A DNA stretch of 40,254 nucleotides from Ferrovibrio sp. (lineage in GTDB: Bacteria; Pseudomonadota; Alphaproteobacteria; Ferrovibrionales; Ferrovibrionaceae). Location of the stretch: assembly GCF_019636075.1 (NCBI RefSeq), contig NZ_JAHBYG010000039.1, forward strand, positions 1 to 40,254, in the 5' to 3' direction. A program made the position numbers and the translations under genes. Of the stretch, positions 7,044-13,614 are shown in pieces. A model generated the notes under the pieces. That model was not told where the DNA came from and did no database searches. It saw only the letters and a program-made list of their open reading frames with translations. Each line of letters begins with the position of its first letter. Positions within the stretch are counted from its first letter, which is position 1.

Positions 7044-7193
7044 CTAATTACTCTGTTTTCTAGGATTGATCTTCTGAAACGCCTTCTCTAGTGCGTCATC
7101 GGATTCGTCTGCGCCAACGGCTTTTGCCGCTTCTTTGAAGCGGTCGCGCTGGGGCTTGGCCGGTTCTTTGGGCTTTGGCTTACTTTCCGCCAC
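7044..7193 (-). CDS. Small accessory ORF downstream of the IS1595 transposase
   Basis: This 49-residue charged protein begins with GTG (VAESKPKPKEPAKPQRDRFK) and continues EAAKAVGADESDDALEKAF. The GTG is preceded by GGAGAAAG at good spacing. It lies 77 bp after the transposase stop on the same strand, inside the element. Small Lys/Pro-rich ORFs with an ADESxxA motif are, to my recollection, seen beside IS1595-type transposases, so I read it as an accessory of the element; its role is unknown. Confidence 0.55.
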   Translation of the reverse strand: MAESKPKPKEPAKPQRDRFKEAAKAVGADESDDALEKAFQKINPRKQSN

Positions 7194-7299
7194 GGTCTTT
7201 CTCCATGCGTTTCAACCGCGCCAGCCTCTTTAGCCGACGCAGTTGACGCTGAGTATACTTCTTTTTTGGCTTATGCGCGCTGACTAGTCGTTCGATAAG
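7180..7299 (-). other. Open, highly basic short frame between transposase and accessory ORF
   Basis: A 39-codon open stretch after a TGA reads LIERLVSAHKPKKKYTQRQL followed by an Arg/Lys/Leu-rich segment ending MEKDRGGK and TAA. It has no ATG, GTG or TTG at its beginning. It overlaps the transposase 3' end in another frame and the accessory ORF start. It could be a frameshifted extension of the transposase, a coupled peptide with an unusual start, or non-coding. Confidence 0.3.
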
Positions 7300-8221
7300 T
7301 CAGGCGCTTGCCTACGACGCCTTTCACCGCAGCCTCAGTACGCAGAACGTCATCCACGCCAAGGCTCTTGCGGTTGGAATAGCGGAAGTCAAATTCAGCC
7401 AGATACCGCTGCAAATGCTGCTCGCCGCAGTGCTGGTAGGTGCCGCGCATACCGCGCTTGAACACGCTAAAGAAGCCTTCCACGGTGTTGGTGGTCACGT
7501 CGCCACGGGCATATTCAAGCTGGCTGTGGTTGACGGTTTCATGGCCGGCAAAGCCCTTGCCGATGCGGGGATACATCGGGGCTTCATCGCTCACCAGACG
7601 GGACTCAGCGTCAACGTTTTGGCCGATAAATTCCTGGGCCTTCTTCGCCGGCAGCGATTTGGCAACCAGCGAGCGGGCGCGGCCCTTGCGCTCCACCACG
7701 GTCAAAACCTTCATCTTGCCGCCAGTGCCACGCTCACCGACCCAGCCTTTACCAGTCTCGAAGATGGCACGGCCCGGACCCCAGAAAGTCTCGTCGGCTT
7801 CCACGGTCTGGCCTTCGCCACCCAGCGGGCCTTCCGAGGCGGTATCAACCTTCATCGCCTCACGGATACGGTGCGACATGAACCAAGCAGTCTTGAGGGT
7901 CACGCCGAGGGTGCGGTGCAGCTGGTTGCTGGAGATGCCTTTCTTGCTGCTGCACATCAGGTAGATGGCCTGAAGCCAGAGGTTCATCTTGACGTGGCTG
8001 GCCTCGAAAATGGTGCCCACCTTCACGGTGAAGGGCTTACGGCAGCCGTAGCACTTGTACACGCCGTGGCGGGTCGAATTGCCCTTGAGAGCGCCCACCT
8101 TGTCCTTGTCGGCCTTGCAATGCGGGCAAACCGGACCATTCGGCCAAACCTTAGCTTCTACAAAGCGATAGGCAGCGGCCTCGTCGTGGAACAGCTTGCT
8201 ATCGAGAATCGACTTGGACAT
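7271..8221 (-). CDS. IS1595-family transposase (left element)
   Basis: The 316-residue transposase has an N-terminal zinc ribbon (Cys32, Cys35, Cys57, Cys60: CPHC/CYGC), a helix-turn-helix-like region near 95-120 (SSNQLHRTLGVTLKTAWFM) and an ISXO2-like DDE catalytic domain: Asp143 (EADETFWG), Asp212 (SDEAPMY), Asn245/Glu248 (NTVEGFF) and Lys255. This fits the DDNK-type subgroup of IS1595. It appears intact. ATG at 8221 has AGGAG (8229-8233) 7 bases upstream and a promoter lying partly in the right inverted repeat. Only about 41% identical by eye to the second transposase, so the two elements are not copies of one another. Confidence 0.95.
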   Translation of the reverse strand: MSKSILDSKLFHDEAAAYRFVEAKVWPNGPVCPHCKADKDKVGALKGNSTRHGVYKCYGCRKPFTVKVGTIFEASHVKMNLWLQAIYLMCSSKKGISSNQLHRTLGVTLKTAWFMSHRIREAMKVDTASEGPLGGEGQTVEADETFWGPGRAIFETGKGWVGERGTGGKMKVLTVVERKGRARSLVAKSLPAKKAQEFIGQNVDAESRLVSDEAPMYPRIGKGFAGHETVNHSQLEYARGDVTTNTVEGFFSVFKRGMRGTYQHCGEQHLQRYLAEFDFRYSNRKSLGVDDVLRTEAAVKGVVGKRLTYRTTSQRA

Positions 8222-8242
8222 GGGGTATCTCCTTATGACCCC

Positions 8243-8271
8243 AACGTAAGTCAGATTTCTGGGTACGTCAA
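8243..8271 (-). promoter_or_regulatory. Transposase promoter overlapping the right inverted repeat
   Basis: On the minus strand TTGACG (8266-8271) lies in the terminal repeat, followed by a 17-base spacer and TACGTT (8243-8248), which would start transcription a few bases before the Shine-Dalgarno of the transposase. Transposase binding to the repeat could therefore repress its own gene. Confidence 0.5.
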
Positions 8272-8284
8272 GTATAATATGCCC
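8259..8284 (-). repeat. Right terminal inverted repeat of the passenger-carrying IS1595 element
   Basis: Inverted partner of 5924-5949 (23 of 26 bases). It contains TTGACG as an inward -35 box on the minus strand and TATAAT (8273-8278) on the plus strand facing outward. Confidence 0.75.
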
Positions 8285-8517
8285 AATCCGAATATGGGGC
8301 CAGCTTGAGCGCTCTAAAGGAGCAGGACAAGCGCAGGACTGTTTTGGATGCTATATTGGACGCGGCAAAAGAAGGGCGATTGCCTCTTGCGGGAAGTTCA
8401 TTAAGTTCTCGGACTTTGAAGAAAATATCACCCCGGTGCATCCGGGGAAAAAGACTTGCATTTGACGAGACTATGAAATTAAAGACCGCCGCAGGTGTAG
8501 TGGTGTATTCATGCCTC
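8285..8517 (+). pseudogene. Gene remnant between the two IS elements
   Basis: Between the right end of the first element and the probable left end of the second lies an open plus-strand frame, best read from TTG at 8305: MSALKEQDKRRTVLDAILDA, then AKEGRLPLAG and a Lys/Arg-rich middle. It has no ribosome site and its frame runs on into the second element to 8586. I read it as a fragment of a gene that lost its start to one insertion and its end to the other. Codon use is not host-like. Its function is unknown. A hairpin CCCCGG/CCGGGG lies inside, near 8432-8448. Confidence 0.4.
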
Positions 8518-8578
8518 ACTACCAACCAAGCGCATGTGCGCAACATTTGGCCTAGTAATTCTAGAAGAAGGGCGCCCT

Positions 8579-8809
8579 ATGGCTGACGGCTACCTGAATC
8601 TCGAAGAAGCACGCCGAGAGAAAAAGCTGGCGAAGTTCGCGCAAGAGCATCGCTCTACAGGCGATGAAGATGCGTTTGACCGGCTGCTAGGCGCTATGAC
8701 GCGAACGACAGAAGCAGACGCCCCAGCATCTTCTCCGGATGCTTCCGCATGTTGTGGCGATACTCAAACTCCCCCAGATACTTCGGAAGATGCTTCGCTG
8801 AAACGCTGA
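8579..8809 (+). CDS. Small ORF antiparallel to the IS1595 transposase 3' end
   Basis: This 76-residue product begins MADGYLNLEEARREKKLAKF and then QEHRSTGDEDAFDRLLGAM, with a low-complexity Ser/Asp/Thr-rich tail ending in LKR. The ATG follows GAAGAAGGG. Its last 116 bases overlap the transposase gene on the opposite strand, which explains the odd tail. Similar ORFs (GYLNLEEA start, FDxLL motif) are, as I recall, frequently annotated beside IS1595 transposases, supporting a real accessory gene of the element. Role unknown. Confidence 0.55.
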   Translation: MADGYLNLEEARREKKLAKFAQEHRSTGDEDAFDRLLGAMTRTTEADAPASSPDASACCGDTQTPPDTSEDASLKR

Positions 8810-9563
8810 TATGGGCGAAGCGGATAGACCGCTTTAGGACCGACCAGAAGTTTTCAATCGTATTTGTGTGGTGCTTGCCACGCCGCCATTCATCCTTACT
8901 GTGGTTGACCGCGCCGTGTTCGTAGCCATCCGCCAGCCCAGCATAGGCCGGGGCTTCATCCGTGCTGATAGTGCTGCCCTCGGCCACCATTTCACGGACG
9001 ATAGGCTCTAGCGTCGTCTGGCGGCTATTGGGAACTACGCGGGTATGGAGAACCCCTTCGCGTTCAATCATGCCGAAGACTGCGGCCTTACCCTTGCGCC
9101 AGTTGCCCTTCCCTGCGCCCCGGTTCTCGCCGCCTATCAAGGTTTCGTCTATTTCCACATGGCCGCCCATTGGCGGGCTGCCGTCCACCTCGGCCATGTA
9201 CTTGCGGATTTCATGGGCGATGCGCCAAGCGGTCTTGTAAGTGACGCCCAACTGGCGCTGCAATTCCTTGGCGGACACGCCATGGCGCGAGGTCGTGAAT
9301 AGATACATGGCGTAGAACCACTTTTGCAGCGGCATATGCGACCGGGTGAAGGGCGTCCCCGCCATGGGGTGGATATGATGGCCGCAGCGAGGCGTGGGGC
9401 AGCCATAGGCGGGAATGCCCTTGATACGCACGAAACGCCCCTCTTTGGAACATTTCGGACACACAATCCGCTCGCCATAGCGGACCTTCATAAGACGATC
9501 CAAGCAGGCATCATCCGTGCCGAAGCGGGAGAAAAAATCCTGAACCGTGAATTGCTTAGCCAT
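8694..9563 (-). CDS. IS1595-family transposase (right element)
   Basis: The 289-residue transposase has a zinc ribbon (Cys35, Cys38, Cys55, Cys60), a helix-turn-helix-like region SAKELQRQLGVTYKTAWRIA (97-116) and an ISXO2-like catalytic core: Asp139 (EIDETLIGG), Asp202 (TDEAPAY), Asn234/Glu237 (NTIENFW) and Lys244. The start at 9563 is set by AGGAGG a few bases upstream; the frame is open further 5' into mnmA but that part is not coding. It appears complete. Transcription of mnmA on the same strand could read straight into it. Confidence 0.95.
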   Translation of the reverse strand: MAKQFTVQDFFSRFGTDDACLDRLMKVRYGERIVCPKCSKEGRFVRIKGIPAYGCPTPRCGHHIHPMAGTPFTRSHMPLQKWFYAMYLFTTSRHGVSAKELQRQLGVTYKTAWRIAHEIRKYMAEVDGSPPMGGHVEIDETLIGGENRGAGKGNWRKGKAAVFGMIEREGVLHTRVVPNSRQTTLEPIVREMVAEGSTISTDEAPAYAGLADGYEHGAVNHSKDEWRRGKHHTNTIENFWSVLKRSIRFAHISVSAKHLPKYLGEFEYRHNMRKHPEKMLGRLLLSFAS

Positions 9564-9584
9564 ATCGGCCTCCTGTTGGAGACT

Positions 9585-9613
9585 AATATAGGGCAAGTGA
9601 TTACATGTGTTAA
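9585..9613 (-). promoter_or_regulatory. Transposase promoter inside the right end of the second IS
   Basis: On the minus strand TTAACA (9608-9613), a 17-base spacer and TATATT (9585-9590) form a good sigma-70-type promoter directly upstream of the transposase ribosome site. The -35 box lies in the presumed terminal repeat, as in the first element. Confidence 0.55.
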
Positions 9614-9630
9614 GGGGATAGTCGACGTTA

Positions 9631-10770
9631 TTAGGCAGCCGCCTCGGCCTGGGCATCCTGGCTGCGGGTGATCCAGCCGCCGCCGAGTAGGCGGTCGCCA
9701 TCGTAGAGCACGCCGGCCTGGCCGGGCGCCACGCCGTATTCCGGGCGCAGCAGATCGAGCCGCGCTTCCCCGGCCTGCTGGCCCGGATAGAGCATGGCCT
9801 CCACCGCCGGCTGCGCCGAGCGCAGCTTCACGCTGACGGCGCGGCCCTCGGGCCCGAGCAGTGCGGCATCCAGCCAGTTCAGCTCTTTCAGATACACGCT
9901 CACCCGCGCCAGCGCTTCGCGCGGGCCGACGATGACACGACGCGCACGGGCGTCGATGCGGATCACATAAAGCGGTTCCGCCGCCGCGATGCCGATGCCC
10001 TTGCGCTGGCCCACCGTGTAATGGATCACGCCCTGATGCCGGCCCAGCACGCGGCCATCGGTATGCACGATCTCGCCGGGTTCGGCGGCTTCCGGCCGCA
10101 GGCGGGTCACCACACTGGCATAATCGCCGTTGGGTACGAAGCAGATATCCTGGCTGTCGGGCTTCTCGGCCACATCGAGGCCGAATTCAGCGGCCAGCGC
10201 GCGCACGGCGGGCTTTTCCAGATCGCCGAGCGGAAAGCGCAGGTAATCCAGCTGCTCGCGCGTGGTGGTGTAGAGGAAATAGCTCTGGTCGCGGCGCGGA
10301 TCCAGACCACGCAGCAAATGTGCATTGCCATCGGGGCCGAGCGCGCGGCGCACGTAATGCCCAGTGGCCAGGCAATCGGCATCCAGATCGCGCGCGGCGG
10401 CCAGCAGGTCGCGGAATTTGACGGTTTGATTGCAGCGGATGCAGGGGATCGGGGTTTCGCCGCGCATGTAGCTATCGGCGAAATCCTCCATCACCGCGTC
10501 GCGGAAACGGCTTTCGTAATCCAGCACGTAATGCGGCATATCCAGCCGTGCGGCCACATTGCGCGCATCATGGATATCCTGGCCGGCACAGCAGGCGCCC
10601 TTGCGGCGGATCGCCTCGGCATGGTCGTAAAGCTGGAGCGTGATGCCGACGACATCATAGCCCTGGCGCCGCAGCAGCCCGGCCACCACCGAACTATCCA
10701 CGCCGCCAGACATCGCCACCACCACGCGGGTGGCGGATTCCGGCTTATCGAAGCCCAAGCTGTTCATCAT
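9631..10770 (-). CDS. mnmA: tRNA-specific 2-thiouridylase MnmA
   Basis: MnmA inserts sulfur at position 2 of the wobble uridine of tRNA-Lys, -Glu and -Gln. The 379-residue product has the PP-loop [10 protein letters not shown] (19-28), the conserved [13 protein letters not shown], the [10 protein letters not shown] segment with the first catalytic cysteine (Cys113), the tRNA-binding [10 protein letters not shown] stretch and the second cysteine Cys210 in [12 protein letters not shown]. Length is normal; the last few residues (QAEAAA) are a short alanine-rich tail. ATGs at 10770 and 10767 are adjacent and neither has a strong ribosome site. The stop lies 8 bp from the IS end, so the insertion just missed the gene. 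Confidence 0.96.
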   Translation of the reverse strand: MMNSLGFDKPESATRVVVAMSGGVDSSVVAGLLRRQGYDVVGITLQLYDHAEAIRRKGACCAGQDIHDARNVAARLDMPHYVLDYESRFRDAVMEDFADSYMRGETPIPCIRCNQTVKFRDLLAAARDLDADCLATGHYVRRALGPDGNAHLLRGLDPRRDQSYFLYTTTREQLDYLRFPLGDLEKPAVRALAAEFGLDVAEKPDSQDICFVPNGDYASVVTRLRPEAAEPGEIVHTDGRVLGRHQGVIHYTVGQRKGIGIAAAEPLYVIRIDARARRVIVGPREALARVSVYLKELNWLDAALLGPEGRAVSVKLRSAQPAVEAMLYPGQQAGEARLDLLRPEYGVAPGQAGVLYDGDRLLGGGWITRSQDAQAEAAA

Positions 10771-10906
10771 GGCCGGCACTATAGGGCTGCCGGGCCGCCA
10801 GGCAAGAGCGGCTAAACCACCGGATTCACGCCTTTTTTCGGCCCGGCCAACCCGGCATAACGGTTTTTTCTGCCCTTTTGGCCTAAAAAACTGCCGAAAA
10901 TCGCCC

Positions 10907-10935
10907 CTTGCGGGCCGGGCCGGGATGTGTATATT
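10907..10935 (+). promoter_or_regulatory. Promoter of the rpsF ribosomal protein operon
   Basis: CTTGCG (10907-10912), a 17-base spacer and TATATT (10930-10935) match the alphaproteobacterial CTTG-type housekeeping promoter. This leaves a leader of about 100 bases before rpsF. Confidence 0.6.
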
Positions 10936-10944
10936 GCGCCGCTC

Positions 10945-11040
10945 ACATAGCTCCTTGCCGGGATTTGCCCGGCTAGGCCCGCGAATGCCGGATGCATGGT
11001 GCATCGGGCGCCGGGCCGCAAATAGCCAGAAGGAGAGCTG
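10945..11040 (+). promoter_or_regulatory. Structured leader of the S6/S18 operon
   Basis: The leader contains a perfect hairpin GATGCA-TGG-TGCATC (10991-11005) within a longer GC-rich pairing region and ends in AGAAGGAGAG, the rpsF ribosome site. Leaders of rpsF-rpsR operons in many bacteria bind the S6:S18 complex for feedback control. I infer a similar role but cannot identify the consensus motif with certainty. Confidence 0.35.
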
Positions 11041-11044
11041 TACG

Positions 11045-11503
11045 ATGGCGTTCTATGAGAACGTGTTCATCGCGCGTCAGGACATTTCGACCGCCCAGGT
11101 CGAAGCGCTGACCGCGCAATTTTCCGAGATCATCAAGGGCCAGGGCGGCGAGGTCGGCAAGACCGAGAACTGGGGCCTGCGTAACCTCACCTACCGCATC
11201 AAGAAGAACAAGAAGGGCCATTACGTCCTGATGAACATCACTGCGTCTGGCGCGGCCGTGGCCGAGCTGGAGCGCAACATGCGCATCAACGAAGACATCC
11301 TGCGCTACATGACCGTGCGCGTGGAAGGTCTGGAAGACGGCCCCTCGATCATGCTGCAGAACAAGAACCGCGAAGACCGTCCGCGCCGCGAAGGCGACCG
11401 CTTCGGCGACCGCGACCGTGGCGACCGTTTCGGCGACCGTGGTGACCGGGGCGAACGCCGCCCCCGCATTGATCGTGACGACGTGCAAGCGGAGACCGAA
11501 TAA
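11045..11503 (+). CDS. rpsF: 30S ribosomal protein S6
   Basis: S6 binds 16S rRNA with S18 in the platform of the small subunit. The fold-typical segments [34 protein letters not shown] and [10 protein letters not shown] occupy residues 1-95. The 152-residue product is longer than usual because of a C-terminal Arg/Asp/Gly-rich tail (about 108-147) with repeated GDRFGDR units. The start at 11045 follows AGAAGGAGAG. The TAA overlaps the ATG of rpsR by one base, so the partner proteins are translationally coupled. Confidence 0.97.
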   Translation: MAFYENVFIARQDISTAQVEALTAQFSEIIKGQGGEVGKTENWGLRNLTYRIKKNKKGHYVLMNITASGAAVAELERNMRINEDILRYMTVRVEGLEDGPSIMLQNKNREDRPRREGDRFGDRDRGDRFGDRGDRGERRPRIDRDDVQAETE

Positions 11504-11817
11504 TGGCTTTTCAGCGTGGTGGTTCCTCCTCGTCTGCCGGCGGCGCCGGCGGTGCTCCTCGTGGCGGTGCCGGCGGCGGTGCTGCTGGCGGCGCGCGTCG
11601 CCCGTTCTTCCGTCGTCGCAAGACCTGCCCGTTCTCCGGCACCAATGCGCCGAAGATCGACTACAAGGATGTGAAGCTGCTGTCGCGCTTCATCTCCGAG
11701 CGCGGCAAGATCGTGCCCTCGCGGATCACGGCAGTGTCGGCCAAGAAGCAGCGCGAACTGGCCACGGCCATCAAGCGCGCGCGCAACCTGGCCCTGCTGC
11801 CCTTCGTGATCAAGTAA
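11503..11817 (+). CDS. rpsR: 30S ribosomal protein S18
   Basis: S18 is the partner of S6 in the 30S platform. The conserved core starts near residue 35 ([20 protein letters not shown]) and ends with [13 protein letters not shown]. The first 32 residues are an unusual Gly/Ala/Ser/Arg low-complexity extension, making the 104-residue product longer than the common 75-90. It overlaps the rpsF stop by one base and is followed by the DUF2232 gene, the usual alphaproteobacterial order. Confidence 0.97.
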   Translation: MAFQRGGSSSSAGGAGGAPRGGAGGGAAGGARRPFFRRRKTCPFSGTNAPKIDYKDVKLLSRFISERGKIVPSRITAVSAKKQRELATAIKRARNLALLPFVIK

Positions 11818-11845
11818 AGCGTAACCGGCGCCATTCAGCAGGGAT

Positions 11846-12847
11846 ATGTCGCGCGACCTGATTTTAGGCGGACTTGCCGGCGCTGCCAGCGCCCTGTTGG
11901 TGATGGCGGCGGCAAGTTCTTCGTTCGGGTTGCTGCTGGGATACCTGGCGCCGTTGCCGCTGTTTTTCGCCGGCCTTACCCGTGGGGTGATGCCGGCCCT
12001 GGTGGCGGCAATCGCCGGCGCCTTGGTGAGTGGTTTTTACGGTCTGATCGCGGCAGTGATGTTTCTGCTGTTGTTCGGATTGCCGGCCTTCTGGCTGGTG
12101 CGCCAGGCTCTGCTGGCGCGACCGGCCGCCGAGGCCGGACCTGATACCGAAGCGGTGTCGGGTTCGGGCTCAGATGATGGCTTTGGGGCGCTGGAATGGT
12201 ATCCGGCCGGATCCCTGGTGGTCTGGCTGGCGGCCTGGGCGGCGGGATTGGTGATTTTGGCCTGGCTGTTTACCGCCGGGCAGGAAGGCGGCCTGGGCGG
12301 CGCTTTGCAGCCGCTGTTGCTGCAGGTGTTTTCCGCCCTGCCCGCTCAGACGGGTGCCGGCGGCGACAACACTGCCGCAGCGGACCTGGCCGGCAGGCTG
12401 GCACGGGTGATGCCTGCGGTGATGGCGGTGAGCTGGATGCTGATGCTCACCGTGAATGGAGTTCTGGCGCAGGGCCTGGCGGGTATGCTGAAGCAAAACC
12501 GCCGCCCCTCGCCCCGGTATGGTGCGTTGACCTTGCCGCGGTTTCTTGCCATAGCACTGCCACTGCTGATCGTGGCGGCCGTGCTGATGGCGGGCAACAC
12601 GGCTACGGTGGCGATGGCCCTGGCGGCTATTGCGGCCTTCCCGTTGTTTCTGCGGGGTCTGGCCGTGGTACATGCCATGGCAGCCGCAGCACCGGCAACG
12701 GGTTTGATTTTGGCGGCCTTCTACGCCGCTTTGGTGGTGGCTGGCGCACTGGTGGGAATGCTGGTGGTCATCCTGGGCTTGATCGAGGAATGGGCGGGTA
12801 TCCGTCGGCGCTTGGCCGCATCTGGAACCAGCCGGGAGAGTGAATGA
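11846..12847 (+). CDS. DUF2232 family integral membrane protein
   Basis: A 333-residue polytopic protein with about 8 hydrophobic stretches, among them [58 protein letters not shown] and a C-terminal pair. The family (DUF2232, YybS-like) is regularly found between rpsR and rplI in alphaproteobacteria; no biochemical role is established. Its stop overlaps the rplI start region (TGA at 12845-12847), so it belongs to the ribosomal protein operon. Confidence 0.88.
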   Translation: MSRDLILGGLAGAASALLVMAAASSSFGLLLGYLAPLPLFFAGLTRGVMPALVAAIAGALVSGFYGLIAAVMFLLLFGLPAFWLVRQALLARPAAEAGPDTEAVSGSGSDDGFGALEWYPAGSLVVWLAAWAAGLVILAWLFTAGQEGGLGGALQPLLLQVFSALPAQTGAGGDNTAAADLAGRLARVMPAVMAVSWMLMLTVNGVLAQGLAGMLKQNRRPSPRYGALTLPRFLAIALPLLIVAAVLMAGNTATVAMALAAIAAFPLFLRGLAVVHAMAAAAPATGLILAAFYAALVVAGALVGMLVVILGLIEEWAGIRRRLAASGTSRESE

Positions 12848-13383
12848 TGGAAGTGATCCTTTTGCAGCGGGTCGAGAAGCTCGGCCAGATGGGCGATGTG
12901 GTGAAGGTGAAGGACGGCTATGCCCGTAACTTCCTGCTTCCCAACAAGAAGGCCCTGCGTGCCACGGCCGCCAACAAGGCGCATTACGAAACGCAGCGCG
13001 CCCAGCTGGAAGCCCAGAACCTGGTGCAGCGCCAGGAAGCCGAAAAGGTTGCCGGCAAGATGGATGGCCTGTCGGTCACCGTATTGCGCCAGGCAGGCGA
13101 TAGCGGCCAGCTTTACGGTTCGGTCAGCGCCCGCGATATCGCGGATGCCATCACCGAGGCCGGCTACACCGTGGGCCGCAACCAGGTGGTACTCACCACC
13201 CCGATCAAGGCCGTGGGCATCTCCAGCGTGCAGGTGAGCCTGCATCCGGAAGTCTCCGTCTCCGTGAAGGTGAACGTGGCCCGCTCGGCTTCGGAAGCCG
13301 AAAGCCAGGCCGGCACCGCCGAAGCCGTGTTCGAAAATCCGGAAGCCGAGGTCGAGGAGACCGAGGAAGACGCCGAAGCCTGA
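12847..13383 (+). CDS. rplI: 50S ribosomal protein L9
   Basis: L9 binds 23S rRNA near the L1 stalk and reaches toward the neighbouring ribosome. The signature [33 protein letters not shown] and the C-domain segment [17 protein letters not shown] are clear. The product has 178 residues with a strongly acidic tail ([13 protein letters not shown]). Of two adjacent ATGs (12844 and 12847) the second gives the usual MEV start and an 8-base spacing to GGGAG. A strong terminator follows, ending the rpsF operon. Confidence 0.97.
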   Translation: MEVILLQRVEKLGQMGDVVKVKDGYARNFLLPNKKALRATAANKAHYETQRAQLEAQNLVQRQEAEKVAGKMDGLSVTVLRQAGDSGQLYGSVSARDIADAITEAGYTVGRNQVVLTTPIKAVGISSVQVSLHPEVSVSVKVNVARSASEAESQAGTAEAVFENPEAEVEETEEDAEA

Positions 13384-13410
13384 TCAACCGAAACTGGTTG
13401 AGATTTTACG

Positions 13411-13446
13411 AACCCGCCGGAGCAATCCGGCGGGTTTCGTTTTTTT
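13411..13446 (+). terminator. Intrinsic terminator of the rpsF-rplI operon
   Basis: A perfect 11-bp stem, AACCCGCCGGA (13411-13421) with TCCGGCGGGTT (13426-13436), closed by a GCAA tetraloop and followed by TCG and a run of seven Ts. Confidence 0.95.
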
Positions 13447-13458
13447 CTGCGCTACGGC

Positions 13459-13527
13459 TGTGGAAAAGGGTCTGCAACGCACTGTTTCGGTTCGTTGTTT
13501 TATCCACCGCCGGCATGTTGTGGACAA
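13459..13527. promoter_or_regulatory. Cluster of DnaA-box-like sites upstream of dnaB
   Basis: Three 9-mers related to the DnaA box TTWTNCACA lie within 69 bp: TGTGGAAAA (13459-13467, exact on the minus strand as TTTTCCACA), TTATCCACC (13500-13508, one mismatch) and TGTGGACAA (13519-13527, minus strand TTGTCCACA, one mismatch). They sit in an AT-richer stretch between the rplI terminator and the helicase gene, suggesting DnaA-linked control of dnaB. Confidence 0.5.
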
Positions 13528-13614
13528 AAAAATATTCCTCTAACACTCGCTGCCCCGCAGCCCCTTTAATGCGCAGCCCGTTCTGTCCTGTCATCGCATG
13601 GTCATATCGCCGTC

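Larger units (their letters stand above)
5924..8284. mobile_element. IS1595-family element with passenger genes
   Basis: About 2.36 kb bounded by inverted repeats (5924-5949 and 8259-8284) that match at 23 of 26 positions and share GGGCATATTATACTT at the tips. Inside are a HEPN-like passenger gene, a possible 43-residue membrane peptide, a 49-residue ORF and an IS1595-type transposase on the minus strand. The passenger part is clearly richer in A+T than the chromosome. IS1595 family members carrying passenger genes (called tIS) are known. The exact outer ends and an 8-bp target duplication could not be established: flanks ATTGGAAC (left) and AATCCGAA (right) do not match. Confidence 0.75.
8518..9622. 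mobile_element. Second IS1595-family element
   Basis: About 1.1 kb containing an IS1595 transposase on the minus strand and a small antiparallel ORF. Probable ends are ACTACC... at 8518 and, inverted, ACTATCCCC... at 9622; the outer 20 bases agree at 13 positions, and CATGT and a TTGGCC/TTGCCC block recur further in. The flanking octamers (CATGCCTC and CGACGTTA) do not match, so no target duplication is evident. The right end lies 8 bp from the mnmA stop. End assignment is tentative; the transposase identity is not. Confidence 0.6.

Noticed and set aside
6878..7063. 61-codon frame after the HEPN-like gene
   Set aside because: No ribosome site and no plausible composition; the overlapping 43-codon frame at 6906 has a better start context.
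5850..9622. Composite transposon flanked by the two IS elements
   Set aside because: The two IS are different and adjacent, not flanking a shared cargo, and no outer repeat pair or target duplication could be matched.
10771..11004. Upstream extension of the mnmA frame
   Set aside because: The MnmA fold begins just after the ATG pair at 10767-10770; the extension covers the rpsF promoter.
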